Source: Petrolisthes cinctipes (taxonomy: Eukaryota; Arthropoda; Malacostraca; Decapoda; Porcellanidae). From it: a DNA stretch of 64,000 nt. This document shows positions 24,755-36,700 of this stretch, piece by piece. The notes beneath the pieces are model-generated. The model was not told where the DNA came from, did not search any database, and saw nothing but the letters and a program-made list of their open reading frames with translations. The number at the start of each line of letters is the position of its first letter. Position 1 is the stretch's first letter. Where the stretch lies: assembly GCA_033782935.1 (NCBI GenBank), contig JAWQEG010000509.1:948501-1012500 (forward strand), given 5' to 3'. The position numbers and the translations under genes are program-made.

Positions 24755-25573
24755 TGTGCATGCATCTTCTGTACCCGTTTATATATCAAATTCAGGCTCA
24801 AAACACCCAAAAATTCCATATTTTTGTGTCCCAGAAGTGATCTGTACATGCCTACTCCTTGCTAGAATTTTCAAAATACAGGCCGAAAACATGCTCAAAA
24901 TCTATATTTTAGGTGCCCAAAGTCAATATGTGCATGCATCTTCTGTATCCGTTTATATCTCAAATTCAGGCTCAAAACACCCGAAAATTCGATATTTTTG
25001 GGTCCCAGAAGCGATCTGTACATGTCTTCTCCGTGTAAAAGTATTTTCAAAATACAGGCTAAAAACATGCTGAAAATCTATATTTTAGGTGTCCAAATTC
25101 AATATGTGTATGCATCTTCTGTACCCGTGTATATCGCAAATTCAGGTTCAAAACACCAGAAAATTCGGTATTTTTGGGTCCCAGAAGCGATCTGTACATG
25201 CCTACTCCTTGCTAGAATGTTTTCAAGATACTGACCCAAAACATTCTCTAAATCGATATTTTAGGTGCAAAAAGTCGATATGTGCATGCATCTTCTGTAT
25301 CCATCTATATCCCAAATTCAGGTTCAAAACATCCGAAAATTCGATATTTTTGGGTCCCATGAACGATCTGTACATGCCTTCTCCGTGTTTGAGTATTTTC
25401 AAAATACAGGCCCAAAACATGCTCAAAATCGATATTTTAGGTGCCCAAAGTCGATATGTGCAAGCATCTTCTGTATCCGTCTATATCCCAAATTCAGGTT
25501 CAAAACATCCGAAAATTCGATATTTTTGGGTCCCAGGAGCGATCTGTACATGCCTATTCCTTGCTAGAATTTT

Positions 25574-25967
25574 TTCAAGATACAGGCCCAAAACATGCTC
25601 AAAATCGATATTTTAGGTGCACAAAGTCAATATGTGCATGCATCTTCTGTATCCGTTTATATCTGAAATTCAGGCTCAAAACACCCGAAAATTCGATTTT
25701 TTGGGGTCCCAGAAGCGATCTGTACATGCCTTCTCCGTGTTAAAGTATTTTCAAAATACAGGCTTAAAACATGCTGAAAATCTATATTTTAGGTGCCCAA
25801 AGTCAATATGTGTATGCATCTTCTGTACCCGTCTAAATATCAAATTCAGGTTCAAAACACCAGAAAATTCGGTATTTTTGGGTCCCAGAAGCGATCTGTA
25901 CATGCTTACTCCTTGCCAGAATGTTTTCAAGATACAGACCCAAAACATGCTCAAAATCGATATTTTA
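25574..25967 (+). repeat. Block repeated at +1,934 bp, copy 2
   Basis: Partner of 23,640-24,033, with the same ttgccagaatg tail and gtctaaat variant. Differences are more numerous than in the 3,340-bp repeat, so this duplication is older or has been partly converted. Confidence 0.72.
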
Positions 25968-26660
25968 GGTGCAAAAAGTCGATATGTGCATGCATCCTCT
26001 GTACCCGGTTATATCCCAAATTCTGGCTCAAAACCCCCGAAAATTCGATATTTTTGGGTCCCAGAAGCGATCTGTACATGCCTACTCAGTGCTAGAATAT
26101 TTTCAAATTATACGCCCAAAACATACTAAAAATCGATATTTTGGGTCCCAAAGTCGTTATGTGCATGCATCTTCTGTACCCGTTTATATCTCAAATTCAT
26201 GCTCAAAACACCCGAAAATTCAATGTTTTTGGGTCCCAGAAGCGATCTGTACGTGCATACTCCGTGTTAGAGTATTTTTAAAATACAGGCCCAAAACATG
26301 CAGAAAATCGTTATTTTATGTGCCCAAAGTCAATATGTGTATGCATCTTCTGTACCCGTCTTTATCCCAAATTCAGGTTCAAAACATTCGAAAATTCGAT
26401 ATTTTTGGGTCCCAGAAGCGATCTGTACATGCCTTCTCCGTGTTAAAGTATTTTCAAAATACAGGAACAAAACATGCTGAAAATCTATATTTTAGGTGCC
26501 CAAAGTCAATATGTGTATGCATCTTCTGTACATGTGTATATCCCTAATTCTGGTTCAAAACATCAGAAAATTCGATATTTTTGGGTCCCAGAAGCGATCT
26601 GTACATGCCTACTCCTTGTTAGAATGTTTTCAAGATACAGACCCAAAACATGCTCAAAAT

Positions 26661-26685
26661 CGATATTTTAATTAAGTGCAAAAAG
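26661..26685 (+). repeat. Monomer with 4-bp AATT-type insertion (site 2 of 3)
   Basis: Reads cgatattttaattaagtgc. It lies 6,337 bp (36 monomers) after the first site. The flanking monomer also shares caaaactccgaaaattcg and the atactccgtgttagagtg tail with the third site. Confidence 0.8.
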
Positions 26686-27529
26686 TCGATATGTGCATGC
26701 ATCTTCTGTACCCGTTTATATCTCAAATTCAGGCTCAAAACTCCGAAAATTCGATATTTTTGGGTCCCAGAAGCGATCTGTACATGCATACTCCGTGTTA
26801 GAGTGTTTTTAAAGTACAGGCCCAAAATATGCTAAAAAATTAATATTTTAGGTGCACAAAGTCAATATGTGTATGCATTCTCTGTACCCGGTTATATCTC
26901 AAATTCAGGCTCAAAACTCCCGAAAATCCAATATTTTTGGGTCCCTGAAGTGATCTGTACATGCCTACTCAGTGCTAGAATGTTTTCAAAATATAGTCTC
27001 AGAACATGCTAAAAATCGATATTTTGGGTGCCCAAAGTCGATATGTGCATGCGACTTCTGTACCCGTTTATATCTCAAATTCAGGCTCAAAACACCCAAA
27101 AATTCGATATTTTTGTGTCCCAGAACCGATCTGTATGTGTCTACTCCGTGTTAGAGTATTTTAAAAATACAGGCCCAAAATATGCTCAAAATCGATATAT
27201 TGGGTGCCTAAAGTCGATATGTGCATGCATCTTCTGTACCCGTTTATATCTCAAATTCAGACTCAAAACACCCGAATATTCGATATTTGTGGGTCCCAAA
27301 AGCCATCTGTACATGCATACTCCGTGTCAGAGTATTTTCAAAATACAAGCCTAAAACATGCTGAAAATCGATATTTTAGCTGCCCAAAGTCAATATGTGT
27401 ATGCATCTTCTGTACCCGTCTATATCCCAAATTCAGGTTCAAAACATTCGAAAATTCGATATTTTTGGGTCCCAGAAGCAATCTGTACATGCCTACTTCT
27501 TGCTATAATGTTTTCAAGATACAGTCCCA

Positions 27530-28233
27530 AAACATGCTCAAAATCGATATTTTTAGGTGCAAAAAGTCGATATGTGCATGCATCTTCTGTACCCGTTTAT
27601 ATCACAAATTCAGGCTCAAACATCCGAAAATTCGATATTTTTGGGTCCCAGAAGCGATCTGTACATGCATTCTCCGTGTTAAAGTATTTTCAAAATACAG
27701 GAACAAAACATGCTGAAAATCTATATTTTAGGTGCCCAAAGTCAATATGTGTATGCATCTTCTTACCCGTGTATATCCCAAATTCAGGTTCAAAACACCA
27801 GAAAATTCGGTATTTTTGGGGTCCCAGAAGCGATCTGTACATGCCTACTCCTTGCTAGAATGTTTTCAAGATACAGACCCAAAACATGCTCAAAATCGAT
27901 ATTTTAGGTGCAAAAAGTCGATATGTGCATGCATCTTCTGTACCCGTTTATATCACAAATTCAGGCTCAAACATCCGAAAATTCGATATTTTTGGGTCCC
28001 AGAAGCGATCTGTACATGCATTCTCCGTGTTAAAGTATTTTCAAAATACAGGAACAAAACATGCTGAAAATCTATATTTTAGGTGCCCAAAGTCAATATG
28101 TGTATGCATCTTCTTACCCGTGTATATCCCAAATTCAGGTTCAAAACACCAGAAAATTCGGTATTTTTGGGGTCCCAGAAGCGATCTGTACATGCCTACT
28201 CCTTGCTAGAATGTTTTCAAGATACAGACCCAA
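27530..28233 (+). repeat. Two tandem copies of a 352-bp dimer
   Basis: 27,530-27,881 and 27,882-28,233 repeat at 351-352 bp. Both carry the same three private indels: catcttcttacccgtg (one base short of the usual cttctgtaccc), ggctcaaacatccg (shortened a-run) and tatttttggggtcccag (extra g). The first copy has one extra t in gatatttttaggtgc (27,547-27,560). Shared private indels make a recent dimer duplication near certain. Confidence 0.88.
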
Positions 28234-31200
28234 AACATGATCAAAATCGATATTTTAGGTGCAAAAAGTCGATTTGTGCATGCATCCTCTGTACCCGGTT
28301 ATATCCCAAGTTCAGGCTCAAAACCCCCGAAAATTCGATATTTTTGGGGCCCAGAAGCGATCTTTACATGCCTACTCAGTGCTAGAATATTTTCAAATTA
28401 TACGCCCAAAAGAAACTAAAAATCGATATTTTGGGTGCCAAAGTCGATATGTGCATGCATCTTCTGTACCCGTTTATATCTCAAATTCAGGCTCAAAACA
28501 CCCAAAAAATCGATATTTTTGTGTCCCAGAAGCGATCTGTACATGTCTACACCGTGTTTGAGAATTTTCAAAATACAGGCCCAAAACATGCTCAAAATCG
28601 ATATTTTAGGTGCCCAAACTCGATATGTGCATGCATCTTCTGTACCCGTTTATATCTCAAATTCATGCTTAAAACACCCGAAAATTCAATGTTTTTCGGT
28701 CCCAGAAGCGATCTGTACGTGCATACTCCGTGTTAGAGTGTTTTTAAAATACAGGCCCAAAACATGCTGAAAATCGATATTTTATGTGCCCAAAGTCAAT
28801 ATGTGTATACATCTTCTGTACCAGTGTGTATCCCGAATTCTGGTTCAAAACATCAGAAAATTCAATATTTTTTGGTCCCAGAAGCGATCTGTACAAGTCT
28901 ACTCCTTGCTAGAATGTTTTTAAGATACAGACCCAAAACATGCTCAAAATCGATATTTTAATTAAGTGCAAAAAGACGATATGTGCATGCATCTTCTGTA
29001 CCCGTTTATATCTCAAATTCAGGCTCAAAACTCCGAAAATTCGATATTTTTGGGTCCCAGAAGCGATCTGTACATGCATACTCCGTGTTAGAGTGTTTTT
29101 AAAGTACAGGCCCAAAACATGCTAAAAAATTGATATTTTAGGTGCACAAATTCAATATGTGTATGCATTCTCTGTACCCGGTTATATCTCAAATTCAGGC
29201 TCAAAACTCCCGAAAATTCTATATTTTTGGATCCCAGAAGCGATCTGTACATGCCTACTCAGTGCTAGAATGTTTTCAAAATATAGGCTCAGAACATGCT
29301 AAAAATCGATATTTTGGGTGCCGAAAGTCAATATGTGTATGCATCTTCTGTACCCGTCTATATCCCAAATTCAGGTTCAAAACATTCGAAAATTCGATAT
29401 TTTTGGGTCCCAGAAGCAATCTGTACATGGCTACTTCTTGCTAGAATGTTTTCAAGATACAGTCCCAAAACATGCTCAAAATCGATATTTTAGGTGCAAA
29501 AAGTCGATATGTGCATGCATCTTCTGTAACCGTTTATATCTCAAATTCAGGCTCAAAACACCCGAAAATTCGATATTTTTGGGTCCCAGAAGCGATCTGT
29601 ACATGCCTTCTACGTGTTAAAGTATTTTCAAAATACAGGAACAAAACATGCTGAAAATCTATATTTTAGGTGCCAAAGGTCAATATGTGTATGCATCTTC
29701 TGTACCCGTGTATATCCCAAATACAGGTTCAAAACACCAGAAAATTCGGTATTTTTGGGTTCCAAAAGCGATCTATACAGGCCTACTCCTTGCTAGAATG
29801 TTTTCAAGATACAGACCCAAAACATGCTCAAAATCGATATTTTAGGTGCAAAAAGTCAATATGTGCATGCATCCTCTGTACCCGGTTATATTCCAAATTC
29901 TGGCTCAAAACCCCCGAAAATTCGATATTTTTGGGTCCCAGAAGCGATCTTTACATGCCTACTCAGTGCTAGAATATTTTCAAATTATACGCCCAAAAGA
30001 AACTAAAAATCGATATTTTGGGTGCCAAAGTCGATATGTGCATGCATCTTCTGTACCCGTTTATATCTCAAATTCAGGCTCAAAACACCCAAAAAATCGA
30101 TATTTTTGTGTCCCAGAAGCGATCTGTACATGCCTACTCCTTGCTAGAATGTTTTCAAGATACAGACCCAAAACATGCTCAAAATCGATATTTTAAGTGC
30201 AAAAAGTCGATATGTGCATGCATCTTCTGTACCCGTTTATATCTCAAATTCAGGCTCAAAACTCCGAAAATTCGATATTTTGGGGTCCCAGTAGCGATCT
30301 GTACATGCATACTCCGTGTTGGAGTGTTTTTAAAATACAGGCCCAAAACATGCTAAAAAATTGATATTTTAGGTGCACAAAGTCAATATGTGTATGCATT
30401 CTCTGTACCCGGTTATATCTCAAATTCAGGCTCAAAACTCCCGAAAATTCGATATTTTTGGGTCCCAGGAGCGATCTGTACATGCCTACTCCTTGCTAGA
30501 ATTTTTTCAAGATACAGACCCAAAACATGATCAAAATCGATATTTTAGGTGCAAAAAGTCGATATGTGTATGCATCTTCTGTACCCGTTTATATATCAAA
30601 TTCAAGCTCAAAACACCCGAAAATTCCATATTTTTGGGTCCGTTAAGCGATCTGTAGATGCATAATCAGTGCTAGAATGTTTTCAAAATGTAGGCTCAAA
30701 ACATACTAAAAACCGATATTTTAGGTGTCCAAAGTCGATATGTGCATGGATCTTCTGTACCCGTTTATATCTCAAATTCAGGCTCAAAACTCCGAAAATT
30801 CGATATTTTTGGGTCCCTTAAGCAATCTGCACATGCCTACTCAGTGCTAGAATGTTTTTAAAATAGAGGCTTAAAACATGCTCAAAATCGATATTTTAGG
30901 TGTCCAAAGTCGATATGTACATGCATCTTCTGTACCCGTTTATATCTCAAATTCAGGCTCAAAACACCCGAAAATTCGATATTTTTGGGTCCCAGAAGCG
31001 ATCTGTACATGCCTACTCCGTGTTAAAGTATTTTCAAAATACAGTCCCAAAACATGCTGAAAATCTATATTTTAGGTGCCCAAAGTCAATATGTCTAAGC
31101 ATCTTCTGTACCCGTCTATATCATAGATTCAGGTTCAAAGCACCCAAAAATTCGATATCTTTGGGTCCCAGAAGCGATCTGTACATGCCTACACCGTGTT

Positions 31201-33779
31201 TGAGTATTTTTAAGATACAGACCCCAAACATTGCCAAAATCGATATTTTAAGTGCAAACAGTCGATATGTGCATGCATTTTCTGTACACGTTTATATCTC
31301 AAATTCAGGCTCAAAACACCCGAAAATTCGATATTTTTGGGTCCCAAAAGCAACCTGTACATGTCTACTCCGTGATAGAGTATTTTTAAAATACAGGCCC
31401 AAAACATAATAAAAATCGATATTTTAGGTGCCCAAAGTCGATATGTGCATGCATCTTCTGTACCCGTTTATATCTCAAATTTAGGCTCAAAACACCTGAA
31501 AATTCAATATTTTTGGGTCCCAGAAGTGATCTGTACATGCATACTCCGTGTTAGAGTGTTTTTAAAATACAGGCCAAAAACATGCTCAAAATCGATATTT
31601 TAAGTGCAAAAAGTCGATATGTGCATACATTTTCTGTACCCGTTTATATCTCAAATTCAGGTTCAAAACACCAGAAAATTTGATATTTTTGGGTCCCAGA
31701 AGCGATCTGTACATGCCTACTCCTTGCTAGAATGTTTTCAAGATACAGACCCAAAACATGCTGAAAATCGATATTTTAAGTGCAAAAAGTCGATATGTGC
31801 ATGCATCCTCTGTACCCGGTTATATCCCAAATTCTGGCTCAAAACCCCCGAAAATTCGATATTTTTGTGTCCCAGAAGCGATCTGTACATGTCTACACCG
31901 TGTTTGAGTATTTTCAAAATACAGACCCAAAAGATGCTCAAAATCGATATTTTAGGTGCCCAAAGTCGATATGTGCATGCATCTTCTGTACCCGTTTATA
32001 TCTCAAATTCAGGCTCAAAACCACCCAAAAAATCGATTTTTTTGTGTCCCAGAAGCGATCTGTACGTGCATACTCCGTGTTAGAGTGTTTTTAAATTACA
32101 GGCCCAAAACATGCTAAAAATCGATATTTCATGTGCCCAAAGTCAATATGTGTATGCATCTTCTGTACCCGTGTATATCCCTAATTCTGGTTCAAAACAC
32201 CAGAAAATTCGATATTTTTGGGTCCCAGAAGCGATCTGTACATGCCTACTCCTTGCTAGAATGTTTTCAAGATACAGACCCAAAACATGCTCAAAATCGA
32301 TATTTTAAGTGCAAAAAGTCGATATGTGCATGCATCTTCTGTACCCTTTTATATCTCAAATTCAGGCTCAAAACTCCGAAAATTCGATATTTTTGGGTCC
32401 CAGAAGCGATCTGTACATGCATACTCCGTGTTGGAGTGTTTTTAAAACACAGGCCCAAAACATGCTAAAAAATTGATATTTTAGGTGCACAAAGTCTATA
32501 TGTGTATGCATTCTCTGTACCCGGTTATATCTCAAATTCAGGCTCAAAACTCCCGAAAATTCGATATTTTTGGGTCCCAGGAGCGATCTGTACATGCCTA
32601 CTCCTTGCTAGAATTTTTTCAAGATACAGACCCAAAACATGATCAAAATCGTTATTTTAGGTGCAAAAAGTCGATATGTGCATGCATCTTCTGTACCCGT
32701 TTATATATCAAATTTAAGCTCAAAACACCTGAAAATTCCATATTTTTGGGTCCGTTAAGCGATCTGTAGATGCATACTCAGTGCTAGAATGTTTTCAAAA
32801 TGTAGGCTCAAAACATGCTAAAAACCAATATTTTAGGTGTCCAAAGTCGATATGTGCATGGATCTTCTGTACCCGTTTATATCTCAAATTCAGGCTCAAA
32901 ACTCCGAAAATTCGATTTTTTTGGGTCCCTTAAGCAATCTGCACATGCCTACTCAGTGCTAGAATGTTTTTAAAATAGAGGCTTAAAACATGCTATAAAT
33001 CGATATTTTAGGTGTCCAAAGTCAATATGTGCATGCATCTTCTGTACCCGTTTATATCTCAAATTCAGGCTCAAAACACCCGAAAATTCGATATTTTTGG
33101 GTCCCAGAAGCGATCTGTACATGCCTACTCCGTGTTAAAGTATTTTCAAAATACAGGCCCAAAACATGCTGAAAATCTATATTTTAGGTGCCCAAAGTCA
33201 ATATGTCTATGCATCTTCTGTACCCGTCTATATCATAGATTCAGGTTCAAAGCACCCAAAAATTCGATATCTTTGTGTCCCAGAAGCGATCTGTACATGC
33301 CTACTCCTTGCTAGAATGTTTTCAAGATACAGACCCAAAACATGCTCAAAATCGATATTTTAGGTGCCCATAGTCGATATGTGCATGCATCCTCTGTACC
33401 CGGTTATATCCCAAATTCTGGCTCAAAACCCCCGCAAATTCGATATTTTTGTGTCCCATAAGCGATCTGAACATGTCTACACCGTGTTTGAGTATTTTCA
33501 TGATATAGACCCAAAACATGCTCAAAATCGATATTTTAAGTGCAAAAAGTCGATATGTGCATGCATTTTCTGTACACGTTTATATCTCAAATTCAGGCTC
33601 AAAACACCCGAAAAATCGATATTTTTGGGTCCCAAAAGCGACCTGTACATGTCTACTCCGTGATAGAGTATTTTTAAAATACAGGCCCAAAACATAATAA
33701 AAATCGATATTTTAGGTGCCCAAAGTCGATATGTGCATGCATCTTCTGTACCCGTTTATATCTCAAATTCAGGCTCAAA
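28234..33779 (+). repeat. Mixed-monomer satellite segment with 12-monomer echoes
   Basis: About 31 or 32 monomers. Blocks at 30,260-31,150 recur at 32,370-33,260 with a shift of 2,112 bp (12 monomers). Shared marks are gttggagtgtttttaaaa, gtgcacaaagtc with catt ctctgtacccgg, cgttaagcgatctgtagatg, tgcatggatcttc and tatcatagattcaggttc. In this sense a degraded dodecamer repeat can be seen. It contains no non-satellite sequence. Confidence 0.78.
28951..28975 (+). repeat. Monomer with 4-bp AATT-type insertion (site 3 of 3)
   Basis: Reads cgatattttaattaagtgc, 2,290 bp (13 monomers) after the second site, with near-identical flanks. The only nearby change is gtcgatatg to gacgatatg. Confidence 0.8.
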
Positions 33780-36700
33780 ACCACCCAAAAAATCGATATT
33801 TTTGTGTCCCAGAAGCGATCTGTACGTGCATACTCCGTGTTAGAGTGTTTTTAAATTACAGGCCCAAAACATGCTGAAAATCGATATTTTATGTGCCCAA
33901 AGTCAAAATGTGTATGCATCTTCTGTACCCGTGTATATCCCTAATTCTTGTTCAAAACGCCAGAAAATTCGATATTTTTGGGTCCCAGAAGCGATCTGTA
34001 CATGCCTACTCCTTGCTAGAATGTTTTCAAGATAGAGACCCAAAACATGCTCAAAATCGATATTTTAAGTGCAAAAAGTCGATATGTGCATGCATCTTCT
34101 GTACCCGTTTATATCTCAAATTCAGGCTCAAAACTCCGAAAATTCGATATTTTTGGGTCCTAGAAGCGATCTGTACATGCATACTCCGTGTTGGAGTGTT
34201 TTTAAAATACAGGCCCAAAACATGCTAAAAAATTGATATTTTAGGTGCACAAAGTCTATATGTGTATGCATTCTCTGTACCCGGTTATATCTCAAATTCA
34301 GGCTCAAAACTCCCGAAAATTCGAAATTTTTGTGTCCCAGGAGCGATCTGTACATGCCTACTCCTTGCTAGAATTTTTTCAAGATACAGACCCAAAACAT
34401 GATCAAAATCGATATTTTAGGTGCAAAAAGTCGATATGTGTATGCATCTTCTGTACCCGTTTATATCTCAAATTCCGGCTCAAAACTAAGAAAATTCGAT
34501 ATTTTTAGGTCCCTTAAGCAATCTGCACATGCCTACCCAGTGCTAGAATGTTTTTAAAATAGAGGCTTAAAACATGCTATAAATCGATATTTTAGGTGTC
34601 CAAAGTCGATATGTGCATGCATCTTCTGTACCCGTTTATATCTCAAATTCAGGCTCAAAACACCCGAAAATTCGATATTTTTGGGTCCCAGAAGCGATCT
34701 GTACATGCCTACTCCGTGTTAGAATATTTTCAAAATACAGGCCCAAAACATGCTCAAAATCGATATTTTAGGTGCCCAAAGTCGATATGTGCATGCATCT
34801 TCTGTATCCGTTTATATCTCAAATTCAGGCTCAAAAAACAAGAAAATTCGATATTTTTGGGTCCCAGAAGCGATCTGTACATGCCTACTCCGTGTTAAAG
34901 TATTTTCAAAATACAGGCCCAAAACATGCTGAAAATCTATATTTTAGGTGCCCAAAGTCAATATGTCTATGCATCTTCTGTACCCGTCTATATTATAGAT
35001 TCAGGTTCAAAGCACCCAAAAATTCGATATCTTTGGGTCCCAGAAGCGATCTGTACATGCCTACTCCTTGCTAGAATGTTTTTAAGATACAGACCCAAAA
35101 CATGCACAAAATCGATATTTTAGGTGCCCAAAGTCGATATGTGCATGCATCCTCTGTACCCGGTTATATCCCAAATTCTGGCTCAAAACCCCCGAAAATT
35201 CGATATTTTTGGGTCCCAGAAGCGATCTGAACATGTCTACACCGTGTTTGAGTATTTTCAAGATACAGACCCAAAACATGCTCAAAATCGATATTTTAAG
35301 TTCAAAAAGTCGATATGTGCATGCATTTTCTGTACACGTTTATATCTCAAATTCAGGCTCAAAACACCCAAAAATTCGATATTTTTGGGTCCCAAAAGCG
35401 ACCTGTACATGTCTACTCCGTGATAGAGTATTTTTTAAATACAGGCCCAAAACATAATAAAAATCGATATTTTAGGTGCCCAAAGTCGATATGTGCATGC
35501 ATCTTCTGTACCCGTTTATATCTCAAATTCAGGCTCAAAACACCCGAAAATTCAATATTTTTGGGTCCCAGAAGTGATCTGTACGTGCATACTCCGTGTT
35601 AAAGTGTTTTTAAAATACAGGCCCAAAACATGCTCAAAATCGATATTTTAAGTGCAAAAAGTCGATATGTGCATACATTTTCAGTACCCGTTTATATCTC
35701 AAATTCAGGTTCAAAACACCAGAAAATTCGATATTTTTGGGTCCCAGAAGCGATCTGTACATGCCTACTCTTTGCTAGAATGTTTTCAAGATACAGACCC
35801 AAAACATGCTGAAAATCGATATTTTAAGTGCAAAAAGTCGATATGTGCATGCATCCTCTGTACCCGGTTATATCCCAAATTCTGGCTCAAAACCCCCGAA
35901 AATTCGATATTTTTGGGTCCCAGAAGCGATCTTTACATGCCTACTCAGTGCTAGAATATTTTCAAATTATACGCCCAAAACATACTAAAAATCGATATTT
36001 TTGGTGCCAAAGTCGATATGTGCATGCATCTTCTGTACCCGTTTATATCTCAAATTCAGGCTCAAAACACCCAAAAAATCGATATTTTTGTGTCCCAGAA
36101 GCGATCTGTACATGTCTACACCGTGTTTGAGTATTTTCAAAATACAGACCCAAAAGATGCTCAAAATCGATATTTTAGGTGCCCAAAGTCGATATGTGCA
36201 TGCATCTTCTGTACCCGTTTATATCTCAAATTCAGGCTCAAAACACCCAAAAAATCGATATTTTTGTGTCCCAGAAGCGATCTGTACGTGCATACTCCGT
36301 GTTAGAGTGTTTTTAAATTACAGGCCCAAAACATGCTGAAAATCGATATTTTATGTGCCCAAAGTCAATATGTGTATGCATCTTCTGTACCCGTGTATAT
36401 CCCTAATTCTGGTTCAAAAAACCAGAAAATTCGATATTTTTTGGTCCCAGAAGCGATCTGTACATGCCTACTCCTTGCTAGAATGTTTTCAATATAAAGA
36501 CCCAAAACATGCTCAAAATCGATATTTTAAGTGCAAAAAGTCGATATGTGCATGCATCTTCTGTACCCGTTTATATCTCAAATTCAGGCTCAAAACTCCG
36601 AAAATTCGATATTTTTGGGTCCCAGAAGCGATCTGCACATGCATACTCCGTGTTGGAGTTTATTTTAAAATACAGGCCCAAAACATGCTAAAAAATTGAT

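Larger units (their letters stand above)
16329..27529 (+). repeat. Mixed-monomer satellite segment with scattered block repeats
   Basis: About 64 monomers in irregular order, containing several non-adjacent block copies that are listed separately (shifts of 528, 1,584 and 1,934 bp). A lineage with gtgcacaaagtcaatatg followed by ctctgtacccggttatatc is common here (16,465, 19,105, 20,515, 22,270, 26,850). The longest open frame of the window (251 codons, 23,683-24,438) lies here; it is only satellite read through and shows no protein-like domain. It contains no non-satellite sequence. Confidence 0.8.
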
